Part shown: piece after piece, positions 1-7,967 of the stretch
How positions within the stretch are numbered: position 1 is the stretch's first letter
Layout: each line of letters opens with the position of its first letter
Position numbers and translations under genes: made by a program
Source: Desulfobacteraceae bacterium
Lineage (GTDB): Bacteria > Desulfobacterota > Desulfobacteria > Desulfobacterales > JAABSP01
Reading direction: 5' to 3'
Length of the DNA stretch: 36,233 bases
Assembly: GCA_011390345.1 (NCBI GenBank)
Contig: JAABSP010000051.1
Coordinates: forward strand, 1-36,233
The notes under the pieces: generated by a model
The model's database searches: none
What the model was told of the DNA's origin: nothing
Seen by the model: the letters and a program-made list of their open reading frames with translations, nothing else

Positions 1-954
1 GGGCTGATGCAGGCCCTCTACGCCTGCCACCATCTGCGAAAGCTCCATCTTTTGCTGAACGGCTTTACCGATCTTTTCGCGTCGCCCAGAGCCGCGGATC
101 GGGCCGGGAAGGGAGAGATCCTCCAGACGGCTGCGGATCTGATGGCCGCGCTCCATCTGGCCCAGGAGGCTGCGACGATTCTTGGGGGGCGGGCCGATCA
201 TCCCATCTCCTCCCTGCCGGGCGGGGTGAGCCGGTTTCTGAAACCGGAATACTACGAACGGCTCGATGAGATCGCGGTCCAGTTCAAGCCGGCCGTCGAT
301 AAGATCGGGAAAATATTTTCAGAAAAGATTCTGGCCGAAGACGGTCCTCTGGGGAAAATGGACGGGATTGCGGCAGAAGCGATTGGTGCTGCGTCTCTCT
401 CTGACAAAGAGGCGGAAGAGAAGATCCGCTTTAAAAACGGATCGGGCGCGGATGGTGACAGCCTCTCCCCCGAGGCGGCCCTCGACGGGATCGAATGTTA
501 TACAGAGCCCTGGACCCGCACCCCGTTTGCCGGATATGAAAAGGCCGGGGGCAGCTACTGTGTGGGCCCACTGGCAAGAAGCGCGGAAGAGGGTGAAAAG
601 CCTTCGGCAATGGCCGCGTTCAAAGCGATGCTGAAAGAGCTTTCGAAAACCGCGGCCGCAATGCAGGAGCTTTACATTCAGGAGAAGATCACGGGCCCGT
701 CGGTCCGGACGGTTCCGAAGGATATAGGAACGGAAGGGGCCGCTGCGGTCGAAGCCCCGGAGGGATTGATTCTGCACCGGTATCGGGTCGATGAAAAGGG
801 GATTGTCCGGGAGATGAAGATCCTGGACCCCCGGGTTCAGAATAATGCGCTCCGGTGCGATCTTGCGAAAAACGCGGTCGATCGGGGGCTGAGTCGGGGC
901 AAAAGTCCCAAGGAGATCAAGGGGCTTGTGGAGATGGCGCTGCTGCCGTTCTGA
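1..954 (+). CDS. [NiFe]-hydrogenase large-subunit-like protein, 5'-partial, lacking the C-terminal CxxC
   Basis: The reading frame is open from base 1, so the N-terminus, including any proximal RxCGxC nickel ligands, lies outside the window. The visible 317 residues resemble the second half of group 3 (Mvh/Hox-type) large subunits: a HPISSLPGGVS segment, a GPLAR segment, and a late EAPEGLILHRYRVDEKGIV stretch matching the family's EAPRG(T)LIHxYxVDExG signature. In active enzymes the chain then runs from a (V/I)EM(A/V)xRAYDPCxxC stretch to the cleavage site. Here it reads VEMALLPF and stops, so the distal nickel-binding cysteines are absent, and I see no DPCxxC in another frame just downstream. 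It could be a metal-free paralogue or a truncated pseudogene. It precedes an electron-transfer ferredoxin and AOR, so a redox-scaffold role is possible but unproven. Confidence 0.7.
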   Translation, partial: GLMQALYACHHLRKLHLLLNGFTDLFASPRAADRAGKGEILQTAADLMAALHLAQEAATILGGRADHPISSLPGGVSRFLKPEYYERLDEIAVQFKPAVDKIGKIFSEKILAEDGPLGKMDGIAAEAIGAASLSDKEAEEKIRFKNGSGADGDSLSPEAALDGIECYTEPWTRTPFAGYEKAGGSYCVGPLARSAEEGEKPSAMAAFKAMLKELSKTAAAMQELYIQEKITGPSVRTVPKDIGTEGAAAVEAPEGLILHRYRVDEKGIVREMKILDPRVQNNALRCDLAKNAVDRGLSRGKSPKEIKGLVEMALLPF

Positions 955-1029
955 CAGAAAACCGGTCTGCATCCACCATTCACTATCCACCATTCACTAT
1001 CCACAGCTCTTACAGAAAACCGGTCTGCA
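954..1029. repeat. Composite repeat: 18-bp direct repeats flanking a 14-bp tandem repeat
   Basis: ACAGAAAACCGGTCTGCA occurs at 954-971 and identically at 1012-1029. Between the copies is ATCCACCATTCACT at 971-984 and 985-998, followed by a partial third unit, ATCCAC. The first 18-mer overlaps the stop codon of the upstream gene. CTGCTGC (939-945) and GCAGCAG (1036-1042) form an outer inverted repeat. The reverse complement of the 14-mer recurs at 3494-3507 and 3529-3542. Confidence 0.85.
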
Positions 1030-1102
1030 ACTGCGCAGCAGCAGAGACGGCCCCGGAAAAAATATAAAATGACGATATGCAACATCCGTCGAGGAGGAGA
1101 GA

Positions 1103-1597
1103 GTGACCTTTAAAACACTGATCATCGATGCGGAGAAATGCTCGGGATGCCGATCCTGCGAGAGCTACTGCGCATTGAAGCACGAGTGGGCCTGCAACCC
1201 GGCCAAGGGAAGAATCCATGTGGTCAAATGGGAGCAGGAGGGGATCTTCGTTCCCGTCAACTGCATGCGGTGCGAGGACCCGGCCTGTGAGGCGGCCTGT
1301 CCCAAAGGGGCCACCTTCCGCAACTTCATCACCAATGCCATGTCCGTAGATCACGGCAGTTGCATCGGCTGCATGAGCTGCGTCTTTGCCTGTCCCTTCG
1401 GGGCCACCTATGTGGACCAGGAGACCGGAAAGATACTGAAATGCGATCTGTGCGACGGAGACCCCACCTGCGTCAAAGTCTGCCCCACCGGGGCATTGAC
1501 CTTCGAGGAGGTCTCGGCCGAGGTCTGCAGAAAGCTCGTGGGGAACGCGGACAAGATACCGGCCCTGGTCCGACAGGCCGTTGGTGAGGAGGGATAA
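1103..1597 (+). CDS. 4Fe-4S polyferredoxin, electron-transfer subunit of the AOR
   Basis: This 164-residue HycB/AorA-type ferredoxin has about four [4Fe-4S] ligand sets. The visible motifs are CSGCRSCESYC near residue 13, CMRCEDPACEAAC in the middle, CIGCMSCVFAC, and CDLCDGDPTCVKVC towards the end. It starts at GTG, well placed behind a GAGGAGGAGA ribosome-binding site at 1091-1100. The stop is 3 nt before the AOR start, so the two are almost certainly cotranslated. In the Aromatoleum AOR (AorAB) and related enzymes such a subunit carries electrons between the tungsten subunit and ferredoxin or a partner oxidoreductase. A BamC-like role beside a BamB-like benzoyl-CoA reductase is the alternative. 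The family is clear; the physiological partner is inferred. Confidence 0.9.
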   Translation: MTFKTLIIDAEKCSGCRSCESYCALKHEWACNPAKGRIHVVKWEQEGIFVPVNCMRCEDPACEAACPKGATFRNFITNAMSVDHGSCIGCMSCVFACPFGATYVDQETGKILKCDLCDGDPTCVKVCPTGALTFEEVSAEVCRKLVGNADKIPALVRQAVGEEG

Positions 1598-1600
1598 TCG

Positions 1601-3481
1601 ATGCATGGATGGGTAGGAAATATACTGAAAGTCGATCTTTCAGGCGGCGACGTAAAGACGGACGCGATCGAGCCGTATGTGGACAAATACATAGGCGGCA
1701 GGGGTTTGGGGGTCCGGCTGATCTATGAAAACTTCGTCCCGGGAACGGACCCCTTTGATCCCGCGAACCCGCTGATCTTCAACACGGGCCCTCTCACCGG
1801 AACCGCGCTGCCCGGATCAGGCAGAGTCGATGTGACCGCGCTCTCCCCCATGAGCAGACTCCGGGCCAAATCGAACTTCGGCGCGTACTGGGGCCCCGAG
1901 CTGAAATTTTCCGGCTTCGACCACCTGATGATCACCGGAAAGGCCGACAAACCGGTCTATCTCTGGATCAACGACGGAAAGGTCGAGATCCGGGATGCCT
2001 CCAACATCTGGGGCAAAGACACCTTCGAGACCCAGAAGGCGATCCAGGCGGAGCTGGGGGACCCGGAGATCAAGGTGGTCTGCATCGGCCCGGCCGGAGA
2101 GCGGTTGGTGCGGTTTGCCTGTCTCATCACCGAGACCGGGGACGCGGCCGGACGCACCGGCATGGGCGCGGTCATGGGTTCCAAGAATCTGAAGGCCATC
2201 GCGGTCCGCGGCTCCGGAACCGTCTCCATTGCCGATCCCCAAGCCTTTCTTGAGATTTCCATTGCGATCAACAACGAGATCCGGCAGCACCCGGCCTACC
2301 AGGAACTCTCCCAGTGGGGCGTGGCCCGGGGCGTTCACATGATGTATCAGATGGGCTTCTTCCCGGTCGGCTATTTCGAGGATGTCTGCTGGGATGAGAT
2401 CCTGGAGAAGTATGCCGCGCCCGACTATGTGCAGAAACATCAGGTGAAGAACACCGGCTGCTTCTGCTGCCCCAACCGGTGCATGAACTTCCTCTCGGTT
2501 CCGGGCATCGGCAAGGGCGTCACCTCCTGCGAGCCCTTTTCCGGCTTCACCGGGGCCGTCTGGAACCTCGACATGGATACCTTCTGGGAGGCGACCCTGC
2601 TGGTCAACAAGCTCGGGATGGACTGCACCGAGACCTCGGCCTCCATCGGCCTGCTCATGGAACTCTACCATGACAAGATCATCACTGAAAAGGAGACCGA
2701 CGGCATCCCCATGGAGCGGGGCAGCAAGGACGCGATCCTGGAGACCATCAAGAAGATCGCCGGCCGGGAGGGATTCGGGGATCTTCTGGCCGAAAGCCAG
2801 ATGGTCTTCGCGGAGAAGATCGGCCCCGAAGCCGTGGAAAAGGTGGACATCGTCAAGGGTCTGGCCCCCCACGCCTACGAATTCAGATCATTCAAGGGCA
2901 CTGGCCTGATGCAGGCCGTTGGCCACCGGGGCGATCCCCTGCCCCTCCGCGGAAGCCTCCTCGAGGTGGACTGGCACCACGCCAACGACTGGTTCCAGCA
3001 AGTGGCCACCGAGCAGTACGGCGCGCCCGAGGCGGCCATCCCCACCTCCTATGTGGGCAAGGCAATGTCCGCGGTGGTCTCCGAGCACATGGAGCGGGTC
3101 GCGGACAACTTCGGGGTCTGCAAATGGCTCTACGGCCTCTTTATCTACAACGATGTGAACATGATCTGCAAGGTCTTCAACACCGCCACCGGCAAAGACT
3201 GGGGCATCGAGGAGATCCTGAAGGTATCGGAGCGGGTGCGGAACCTGGAGCGGATGTTCGACGTCCGCCAGGGGCTCCGCAGAAAGGACGACAGCCTGCC
3301 GAAAAAGTTCTTTGAACAACCTCTGGAAAAGGGGCCCTATACCGGCGAAGTCCTGGACAGGGAGAAGTTCGAGCAGATGAAGGACGAGTATTACGAGATC
3401 CGGGGCTGGGACAAATCGAGCGGGATTCCCACGCCGGAGAAGCTGGCGGAGCTGGACCTGGCGGATGTCAGTAGTGGATAG
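1601..3481 (+). CDS. Aldehyde:ferredoxin oxidoreductase (tungsten/bis-pyranopterin family)
   Basis: The 626-residue product matches the AOR family end to end. It opens with GWVGNILKVDLS and YIGGRGLGVRLIYE, and shows the NTGPLTGTALPGSGR and RTGMGAVMGSKNLKA pterin-binding segments. The [4Fe-4S] ligands are visible as Cys287, Cys290 and Cys294 (CxxCxxxC), with the fourth probably Cys507 in FGVCKWLYG. These positions are close to those of the Pyrococcus furiosus enzyme. Such enzymes interconvert aldehydes and carboxylic acids using ferredoxin-level electrons. The ferredoxin upstream and the radical-SAM protein downstream fit an AOR module. The last codons and the TAG stop lie inside the repeat array that follows, so the original C-terminus may have been altered. 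The exact substrate cannot be read from sequence. Confidence 0.93.
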   Translation: MHGWVGNILKVDLSGGDVKTDAIEPYVDKYIGGRGLGVRLIYENFVPGTDPFDPANPLIFNTGPLTGTALPGSGRVDVTALSPMSRLRAKSNFGAYWGPELKFSGFDHLMITGKADKPVYLWINDGKVEIRDASNIWGKDTFETQKAIQAELGDPEIKVVCIGPAGERLVRFACLITETGDAAGRTGMGAVMGSKNLKAIAVRGSGTVSIADPQAFLEISIAINNEIRQHPAYQELSQWGVARGVHMMYQMGFFPVGYFEDVCWDEILEKYAAPDYVQKHQVKNTGCFCCPNRCMNFLSVPGIGKGVTSCEPFSGFTGAVWNLDMDTFWEATLLVNKLGMDCTETSASIGLLMELYHDKIITEKETDGIPMERGSKDAILETIKKIAGREGFGDLLAESQMVFAEKIGPEAVEKVDIVKGLAPHAYEFRSFKGTGLMQAVGHRGDPLPLRGSLLEVDWHHANDWFQQVATEQYGAPEAAIPTSYVGKAMSAVVSEHMERVADNFGVCKWLYGLFIYNDVNMICKVFNTATGKDWGIEEILKVSERVRNLERMFDVRQGLRRKDDSLPKKFFEQPLEKGPYTGEVLDREKFEQMKDEYYEIRGWDKSSGIPTPEKLAELDLADVSSG

Positions 3482-3648
3482 TGGTTGGTGGTTAGTGAAT
3501 GGTGGATAGAGGTTGGTGGTTCATGGACAGTGAATGGTGGATAGTGCAATGGTGACGGGTCAGGTCAATTTTGGAAATGAAGCTCCCGGCAAAGGTCTTG
3601 GGGTTTAGACCTCCACTATGACCACTATATCCACTCCGTCCACTTTTT
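3472..3648. repeat. Short tandem repeat cluster with opposite-strand CCACT array
   Basis: The left part is built from AGTGAATGGTGGAT (3494-3507 and 3529-3542) and GGTTGGTGGTT units, and it supplies the AOR stop codon. The right part, 3613-3648, has four units of exactly 9 nt that each begin with CCACT. The two parts are partly complementary, for example GTGGATAGTGG against CCACTATATCCAC, so the transcript could fold into a large imperfect hairpin. A small hairpin, GGTCT(3594-3598)/AGACC(3607-3611), sits between them. I see no ORF here. Confidence 0.8.
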
Positions 3649-3652
3649 AGTC

Positions 3653-3664
3653 CCTTTTAAAAGG
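3653..3664. promoter_or_regulatory. 12-bp perfect palindrome upstream of the DUF4242 gene
   Basis: CCTTTTAAAAGG is a perfect palindrome that ends 21 nt before the start codon of the DUF4242 gene, just ahead of its AAGGAG ribosome-binding site. It could be a regulator site or chance in an AT-rich leader. Confidence 0.35.
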
Positions 3665-3685
3665 ATATTGATTAAGGAGTAAACA

Positions 3686-3961
3686 ATGCCGAAATTCGTG
3701 ATCGAGCGGGAGATTCCCGGAGCCGGAAATCTGTCGGATGCAGAGGTGCAGGGGATTTCTTCGAAGTCGTGTGAGGTGCTCCATAAGCTGGGGCCCGAGA
3801 TCCAGTGGGTGGAGAGTTTTGTCACCGATGACAAGATCTACTGCATCTACATCGCGCCGAATGAGGAGATGATCAAAAAACATGCAGAGGAAGGGGGTTT
3901 TCCCGCGAACCGGATCTCGGCCGTAAAGCGGATCATCAACCCCACCAGCGCGGAATCCTGA
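3686..3961 (+). CDS. DUF4242 family small protein (SCO4226-like, putative metal-binding)
   Basis: This 91-residue cytosolic protein begins MPKFVIEREIPGAG and contains the family-typical segments SCEVLHKLGPEIQWVESFV, KIYCIYIAPNEEMIKKHAE and GGFPANRISAVKRIINP. DUF4242 proteins are small ferredoxin-like-fold barrels; a Streptomyces member (SCO4226) binds nickel. The ATG follows AAGGAG (3674-3679). It sits between the AOR and the radical-SAM gene, so a metal or cofactor role in that module is conceivable, but nothing in the sequence proves it. Confidence 0.75.
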   Translation: MPKFVIEREIPGAGNLSDAEVQGISSKSCEVLHKLGPEIQWVESFVTDDKIYCIYIAPNEEMIKKHAEEGGFPANRISAVKRIINPTSAES

Positions 3962-3991
3962 TCGGTCCTTCACAAGTTCTTCGACATATCT

Positions 3992-4057
3992 GACAGGGAG
4001 TGCGCAATTCGTGTATTGGGCATTCCCTAGTATCTTCGCGAAGATCCCGACTGTCGG
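3992..4057 (+). other. Palindrome-rich leader upstream of the radical-SAM gene
   Basis: Three consecutive dyad elements occupy the short intergenic region. A long hairpin spans 3996-4027: GGGAGTGC pairs with GCATTCCC, then after one G/G mismatch CAAT pairs with ATTG around a 6-nt loop. A perfect 14-bp palindrome, ATCTTCGCGAAGAT, is at 4032-4045. CCGACtGTCGG is at 4047-4057, and its CTGTC could instead pair with GACAG at 3992-3996. No U-tract follows, so a simple terminator is unlikely. A structured regulatory RNA or a multi-site operator is possible. I could not match it to a known riboswitch. Confidence 0.55.
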
Positions 4058-4068
4058 CTTAAGCACCT

Positions 4069-5178
4069 ATGGCGAGCAGTACATCGGCCATATCAACCGG
4101 ACCTCGACCATGGTCATCTTCGGAGATGCCGGATCTTAAGGGTGTTACCCTTTCGGTAACGAACCTCTGCAACCTCCGGTGCCGCCACTGCTGGCCCGAC
4201 AGCGGCCTGGGAAGGGCCGTCCCATTAAGGGCTCTCCGAGAGATTATCCACGGCCTTTCCCGGCACGGCGCAAAGATGATCACCCTGACCGGCGGCGAGA
4301 TCCTCACCCGGCCCGACTGGCCCGAGATCGTCCGCTGCTGCTTTGAAATTCCCACCTTTGAAGAGATCCTGATCCAGACCAACGGAACCCTGCTCACCGA
4401 GAAGATCGCAGCAATTCTCTCGCGCATGGACCGGAAGAGAATCCGGATTCAGGTGAGCCTTGACGGCGCATCCCCCCTTTCCCACGACCGGTTGCGGGGG
4501 CAGGGAACCTTTCACAGGGCAATGGGCGGTCTCTATGCCCTTGCCGATGCGGGGCTGGGGGATCGGACCGTCATCGCATTCACTGAAATGCACCACAACT
4601 TCGATGAACTCCCGGATCTGCTGCAGTTGGCACAATCCATCTCCATCGGCAGGGTGATCTCTTCCACCCTGGTCATGGGAGGCCGCGCCCGCAGCGCATC
4701 CGGCCTGGAACTTCCCACCGTCGAGCAGTATCATAACCTTCTTTTCAAATATACAACCGATGAATCCTTCCGGATGCTCTATGAACGGATGGGGATGATT
4801 GCTGCCATCGAGTGGTATCGTCATGGAACCGAAAACCGCGAAATGTCCTGCATCTGCGGTGAATCCCCCTATATCACATCCAAAGGCATTCTCTACCCCT
4901 GCCCCATGCTGCAGGCCGATGATCTGGCGGTTCACGATCTCTTTGGCCGGCCCTTTGCGGAGACCCTGGCGATCGCCTCTCCGCGATGGAAGCATCTGGA
5001 GGCGCTGCGGGAGCTGCGATATGAAAAGCTTGGGGAATGCACGGAGTGTCCGGGAAGGGAGCACTGCCGCGGTGGGTGTATGGGGAGGGCAATGCTTGGG
5101 GAGGAGGGGCTGAGAGGGGTTGAAGATCGGTGTTATCTGCGGCGGGGAGTTTATTCTCTGAATCCGGGTTGCATGTGA
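4069..5178 (+). CDS. Radical SAM/SPASM protein, likely AOR-associated maturase
   Basis: The radical-SAM cluster motif CNLRCRHC (CxxxCxxC) lies near residue 33, followed by the TGGE-type GGEILTRPDW segment. A C-terminal SPASM-type region has cysteines in CIC, YPCPM, CTECPGREHCRGGCMGRAM and DRCYLRR, enough for auxiliary [4Fe-4S] clusters. Genes of this kind (P. furiosus cmo and related families) sit next to tungsten AORs and are thought to act in cofactor or protein maturation, so the neighbourhood supports that role. A stop at 4060-4062 bounds the frame. ATG 4069 has a poor ribosome-binding site, and the first 19 residues are Ser-rich and family-atypical, so ATG 4126 (MPDLKGVTLSV) is a credible alternative start. 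GTTACC/GGTAAC (4144-4160) forms a hairpin inside the gene. Confidence 0.85.
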   Translation: MASSTSAISTGPRPWSSSEMPDLKGVTLSVTNLCNLRCRHCWPDSGLGRAVPLRALREIIHGLSRHGAKMITLTGGEILTRPDWPEIVRCCFEIPTFEEILIQTNGTLLTEKIAAILSRMDRKRIRIQVSLDGASPLSHDRLRGQGTFHRAMGGLYALADAGLGDRTVIAFTEMHHNFDELPDLLQLAQSISIGRVISSTLVMGGRARSASGLELPTVEQYHNLLFKYTTDESFRMLYERMGMIAAIEWYRHGTENREMSCICGESPYITSKGILYPCPMLQADDLAVHDLFGRPFAETLAIASPRWKHLEALRELRYEKLGECTECPGREHCRGGCMGRAMLGEEGLRGVEDRCYLRRGVYSLNPGCM

Positions 5179-5247
5179 ACTATGGTATGGGTTATGATGG
5201 CTTAGCTGGGATCAAGGGGCTCTGTACCGGCCCGGCCTCTGCGACAA

Positions 5248-5281
5248 CCTTTGGGAAAGGATGGAACGCCTGATAGCAGGC
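5248..5281 (+). promoter_or_regulatory. Two tandem small hairpins in the BCCT leader
   Basis: CCTTT/AAAGG (5248-5252 with 5256-5260) and GCCTG/CAGGC (5268-5272 with 5277-5281) are adjacent hairpins upstream of the transporter's AAAGGAGGT ribosome-binding site (5312-5320). I see neither a terminator U-tract nor a recognisable riboswitch core. Confidence 0.3.
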
Positions 5282-5323
5282 ATAAAGACCGAATAACGCC
5301 AACCGAGCAGCAAAGGAGGTCCC

Positions 5324-6967
5324 GTGACGGAACAGCAAACCGAACAATTTTCAACACCGCCGCCTGAGACGGAAGAGACCGGATGGTTTCACTTGGATGT
5401 TCACCCCTGGGTCTTTTTCATTTCCGCAGGGCTGATCATCTTCTTCGTGGCCGCGGCCATCATCTTCCAGCAGTACCTCGGCAATTTCTTCCAGATCCTC
5501 CAGAGTGCCATGTCCGAGTATGCGGGATGGTTCTTCATCTGGACCATGAACATCACCCTGGTCTTCGTGCTGTCGCTGCTGGTGAGCCGTTTCGGCGACA
5601 TCCGGATGGGTGGACCCGATGCCCGGCCCGAGTTCTCCACCATCTCCTGGTTTGCCATGCTCTTTTCGGCCGGCATGGGCATCGGACTTCTCTTCTACGG
5701 GGTGGCCGAACCCATGTTCCACTACGCGGCCAACCCCCTGGTGGACCCCGGCACAACAGAGGCGGCCCGCAAGGCCATGGACATCACCTTCCTCCACTGG
5801 GGGCTCCATCCGTGGGGGATGTACACCCTGGTGGCCCTATCTCTTGCCTTCTTCTCCTTCAACAAGGGGCTGCCGCTCTCCATCCGCACGGCCTTCTATC
5901 CCCTGTTCGGAGAGAAGATCCACGGCGGCATCGGCAATGCCATCGACATCATGGCAACCGTTGCCACCCTCTTTGGCGTGGCCACCTCTCTGGGGCTGGG
6001 GGTGCAGCAGGTCAATGCGGGGCTGGATCACCTCTTTTCCATCGGCCAGAACGCTACCATCCAGGTCTCCCTGATCGCGGGGATCACGGCCGTGGCCACC
6101 TGGTCAGTGGTCCGGGGGCTGGACAAGGGTATCCGGCGGATATCGGAGATCAATATCATCCTTGCCGGCTGCCTTGCGCTCTTCGTCTTCCTTTTGGGCC
6201 CTACCATTTTCATCATGGATGCGCTGCTGGAGAACATCGGCTACTACTTCCAGCACCTGCCGCAGCTCTCCACCTGGAACGAGACCTATGAACAGAGCGA
6301 GTGGCAGCACGGTTGGACCATCTTCTACTGGTCATGGTGGATCGCCTGGTCCCCTTTTGTGGGGATGTTCATCGCGCGGGTCTCCTACGGCCGGACCCTT
6401 CGGCAATTCATTCTCGGGGTGATGCTGGTTCCGACATTTGTCACCTTCATCTGGATCACCATTTTCGGGAATACGGCCATCTACATCGAGATGTTCGGCG
6501 CGGGCGGGATAGCGGCTGTGGTGCAGAAGAACATTCCGGTCTCCCTGTTCGTTCTTCTGGAGCACTTTCCCCTGAGTACTCTCACCTCGATTCTGGGGAT
6601 CTTGGTGGTGTCCACCTTCTTTGTCACCTCCTCGGACTCCGGCTCCATGGTGATCGACATCATCACCTCGGGCGGCAACCCGGAGCCGCCGGTCTTATCC
6701 CGGCTCTTCTGGGCCATCATGGAGGGTGCGGTCGCGGGGGCCCTGCTGCTGGGCGGCGGGCTTGTGGCCCTGCAGACCGCCACCATCATCACGGGCCTCC
6801 CCTTTGCAGCGGTGATCCTCGGGATGTGCTTCTCTCTATACAAAGGGCTTTCCGAATATTCAGGGCCCCAGGCATTTACCCTGGATGTCATCGGTAAGAC
6901 CCCGGAATTTCGGGTCAAGCAGACGTCATCTCTGAAAAAGACCTACGGACACCAGAGACTCTGGTAG
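5324..6967 (+). CDS. BCCT family (betaine/carnitine/choline) transporter
   Basis: The 547-residue integral membrane protein has about 12 hydrophobic segments and the BCCT hallmark from residue 331 on, containing the WTIFYWSWWIAWSPFVGMF stretch followed by IARVSYGRT. The GMGIGLLFYGVAEPMFHY segment near residue 110 matches the family's conserved Gly-rich TM3. These secondary carriers import trimethylammonium osmolytes such as glycine betaine, driven by sodium or protons. The start is GTG behind an excellent AAAGGAGGT. The gene is followed 32 nt later by a betaine-type binding protein, which suggests a shared osmolyte function. Substrate choice among betaine, choline and carnitine is not resolved. 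Confidence 0.95.
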   Translation: MTEQQTEQFSTPPPETEETGWFHLDVHPWVFFISAGLIIFFVAAAIIFQQYLGNFFQILQSAMSEYAGWFFIWTMNITLVFVLSLLVSRFGDIRMGGPDARPEFSTISWFAMLFSAGMGIGLLFYGVAEPMFHYAANPLVDPGTTEAARKAMDITFLHWGLHPWGMYTLVALSLAFFSFNKGLPLSIRTAFYPLFGEKIHGGIGNAIDIMATVATLFGVATSLGLGVQQVNAGLDHLFSIGQNATIQVSLIAGITAVATWSVVRGLDKGIRRISEINIILAGCLALFVFLLGPTIFIMDALLENIGYYFQHLPQLSTWNETYEQSEWQHGWTIFYWSWWIAWSPFVGMFIARVSYGRTLRQFILGVMLVPTFVTFIWITIFGNTAIYIEMFGAGGIAAVVQKNIPVSLFVLLEHFPLSTLTSILGILVVSTFFVTSSDSGSMVIDIITSGGNPEPPVLSRLFWAIMEGAVAGALLLGGGLVALQTATIITGLPFAAVILGMCFSLYKGLSEYSGPQAFTLDVIGKTPEFRVKQTSSLKKTYGHQRLW

Positions 6968-6999
6968 GAAGATTTCCCAAAAATAGAAAGGAGATCAAG

Positions 7000-7929
7000 G
7001 TGAAACATTCAAGATATCGAATAGAGAGCATCTGCAGATGGTCTGTGGTGATCCTGATGCTGGCGGTCTTTGCAATCGGCAGTTCTACCGCTTTTGCTGC
7101 CGAACCGGTGCGGCTGGCCTATGTGGAATGGTCCAGTTCCGTTGCCGGCGCAAACCTTGTCAAAGCCCTCATTCAGGAAAAGCTGGGGCTCGACTGCCGG
7201 CTGATATCCATGAGCGCAGACGGGATGTGGGAGGCGGTGGCTACAGGAAAGGCCGACGCGATGGTTTCGGCATGGCTTCCGGATACCCATGCCCACTATT
7301 ATGAAAAATACAAGGATGATGTCGTGGATCTGGGCCCAAATCTCAAGGGGACCAGGATCGGCCTGGTGGTTCCGGAGATCACCACGGGCCGGCTGACGGC
7401 CGGCACCGGCATCCGGAACCGTCCTTATATGGATGTGGATTCCATCCCGGAATTGAAGGAACATGCAGACAAACTGAAAAGCCGCATCATCGGGATCGAC
7501 CCGGAGGCCGGGATCATGTACAAGACCCGGGAGGCGATGGAGACCTATGACATGGAATCCTTCCGGCTCATCGAGGGCAGCGAGGTCTCGATGGTGGCCG
7601 AGCTGACTCATGCGATCCAGCGCCAGGGGTGGATCGTGGTGACGGGCTGGCTTCCCCACTGGATCTTTGCCCGGTGGGAGCTGAAGTTTCTGGAAGATCC
7701 CGAAAACGTCTACGGATCATGGGGCAGCATCCACACCATTGTCCGCAAAGGGCTGCAGGAGGAGATGCCGGAGGTCTGCCGGATGCTGGATCGATTTTAC
7801 TGGTCTCCGGAGGATATGGGGCAGGTGATGCTCTGGAACCAACAGGACAAGGGCCTCTACCCGTATGAAAAGGCCCTGCGATGGATCAACACCCATCCCA
7901 AACGGGCGGAGATCTGGCTGGACAACTAA
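7000..7929 (+). CDS. Glycine-betaine/proline-type substrate-binding protein (OpuAC family)
   Basis: This 309-residue exported protein has a signal peptide over roughly the first 34 residues (hydrophobic core VVILMLAVFAIG, cleavage after AFA). The mature part shows the OpuAC pattern VRLAYVEWSSSVAGANLVKALIQEKLG, then ADAMVSAWLPDTH, GSEVSMVAELTHAIQ and VVTGWLPHWIFARWELKFLEDP, with tryptophans suitable for a cation-pi box. The GTG start follows AAAGGAGA. No ABC permease or ATPase is adjacent. It sits behind a BCCT carrier instead, so it may serve a remote ABC system, scavenge substrate, or act in sensing. Family assignment is firm; how it is used is open. Confidence 0.9.
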   Translation: MKHSRYRIESICRWSVVILMLAVFAIGSSTAFAAEPVRLAYVEWSSSVAGANLVKALIQEKLGLDCRLISMSADGMWEAVATGKADAMVSAWLPDTHAHYYEKYKDDVVDLGPNLKGTRIGLVVPEITTGRLTAGTGIRNRPYMDVDSIPELKEHADKLKSRIIGIDPEAGIMYKTREAMETYDMESFRLIEGSEVSMVAELTHAIQRQGWIVVTGWLPHWIFARWELKFLEDPENVYGSWGSIHTIVRKGLQEEMPEVCRMLDRFYWSPEDMGQVMLWNQQDKGLYPYEKALRWINTHPKRAEIWLDN

Positions 7930-7967
7930 AAAAAGATCGCTGAAGAGAACCAAGACGGAGGATTGCC

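Noticed and set aside
1103-3481. BamC-BamB (class II benzoyl-CoA reductase) subunits
   Set aside because: The ferredoxin plus AOR-family order would allow it, but no BamD-I genes are adjacent and the radical-SAM neighbour favours an AOR. The AOR call is kept with the alternative noted.
3992-4060. Molybdenum/tungsten cofactor riboswitch
   Set aside because: The location is attractive, but I could not match the conserved Moco RNA core from memory. I report only the palindromes seen.
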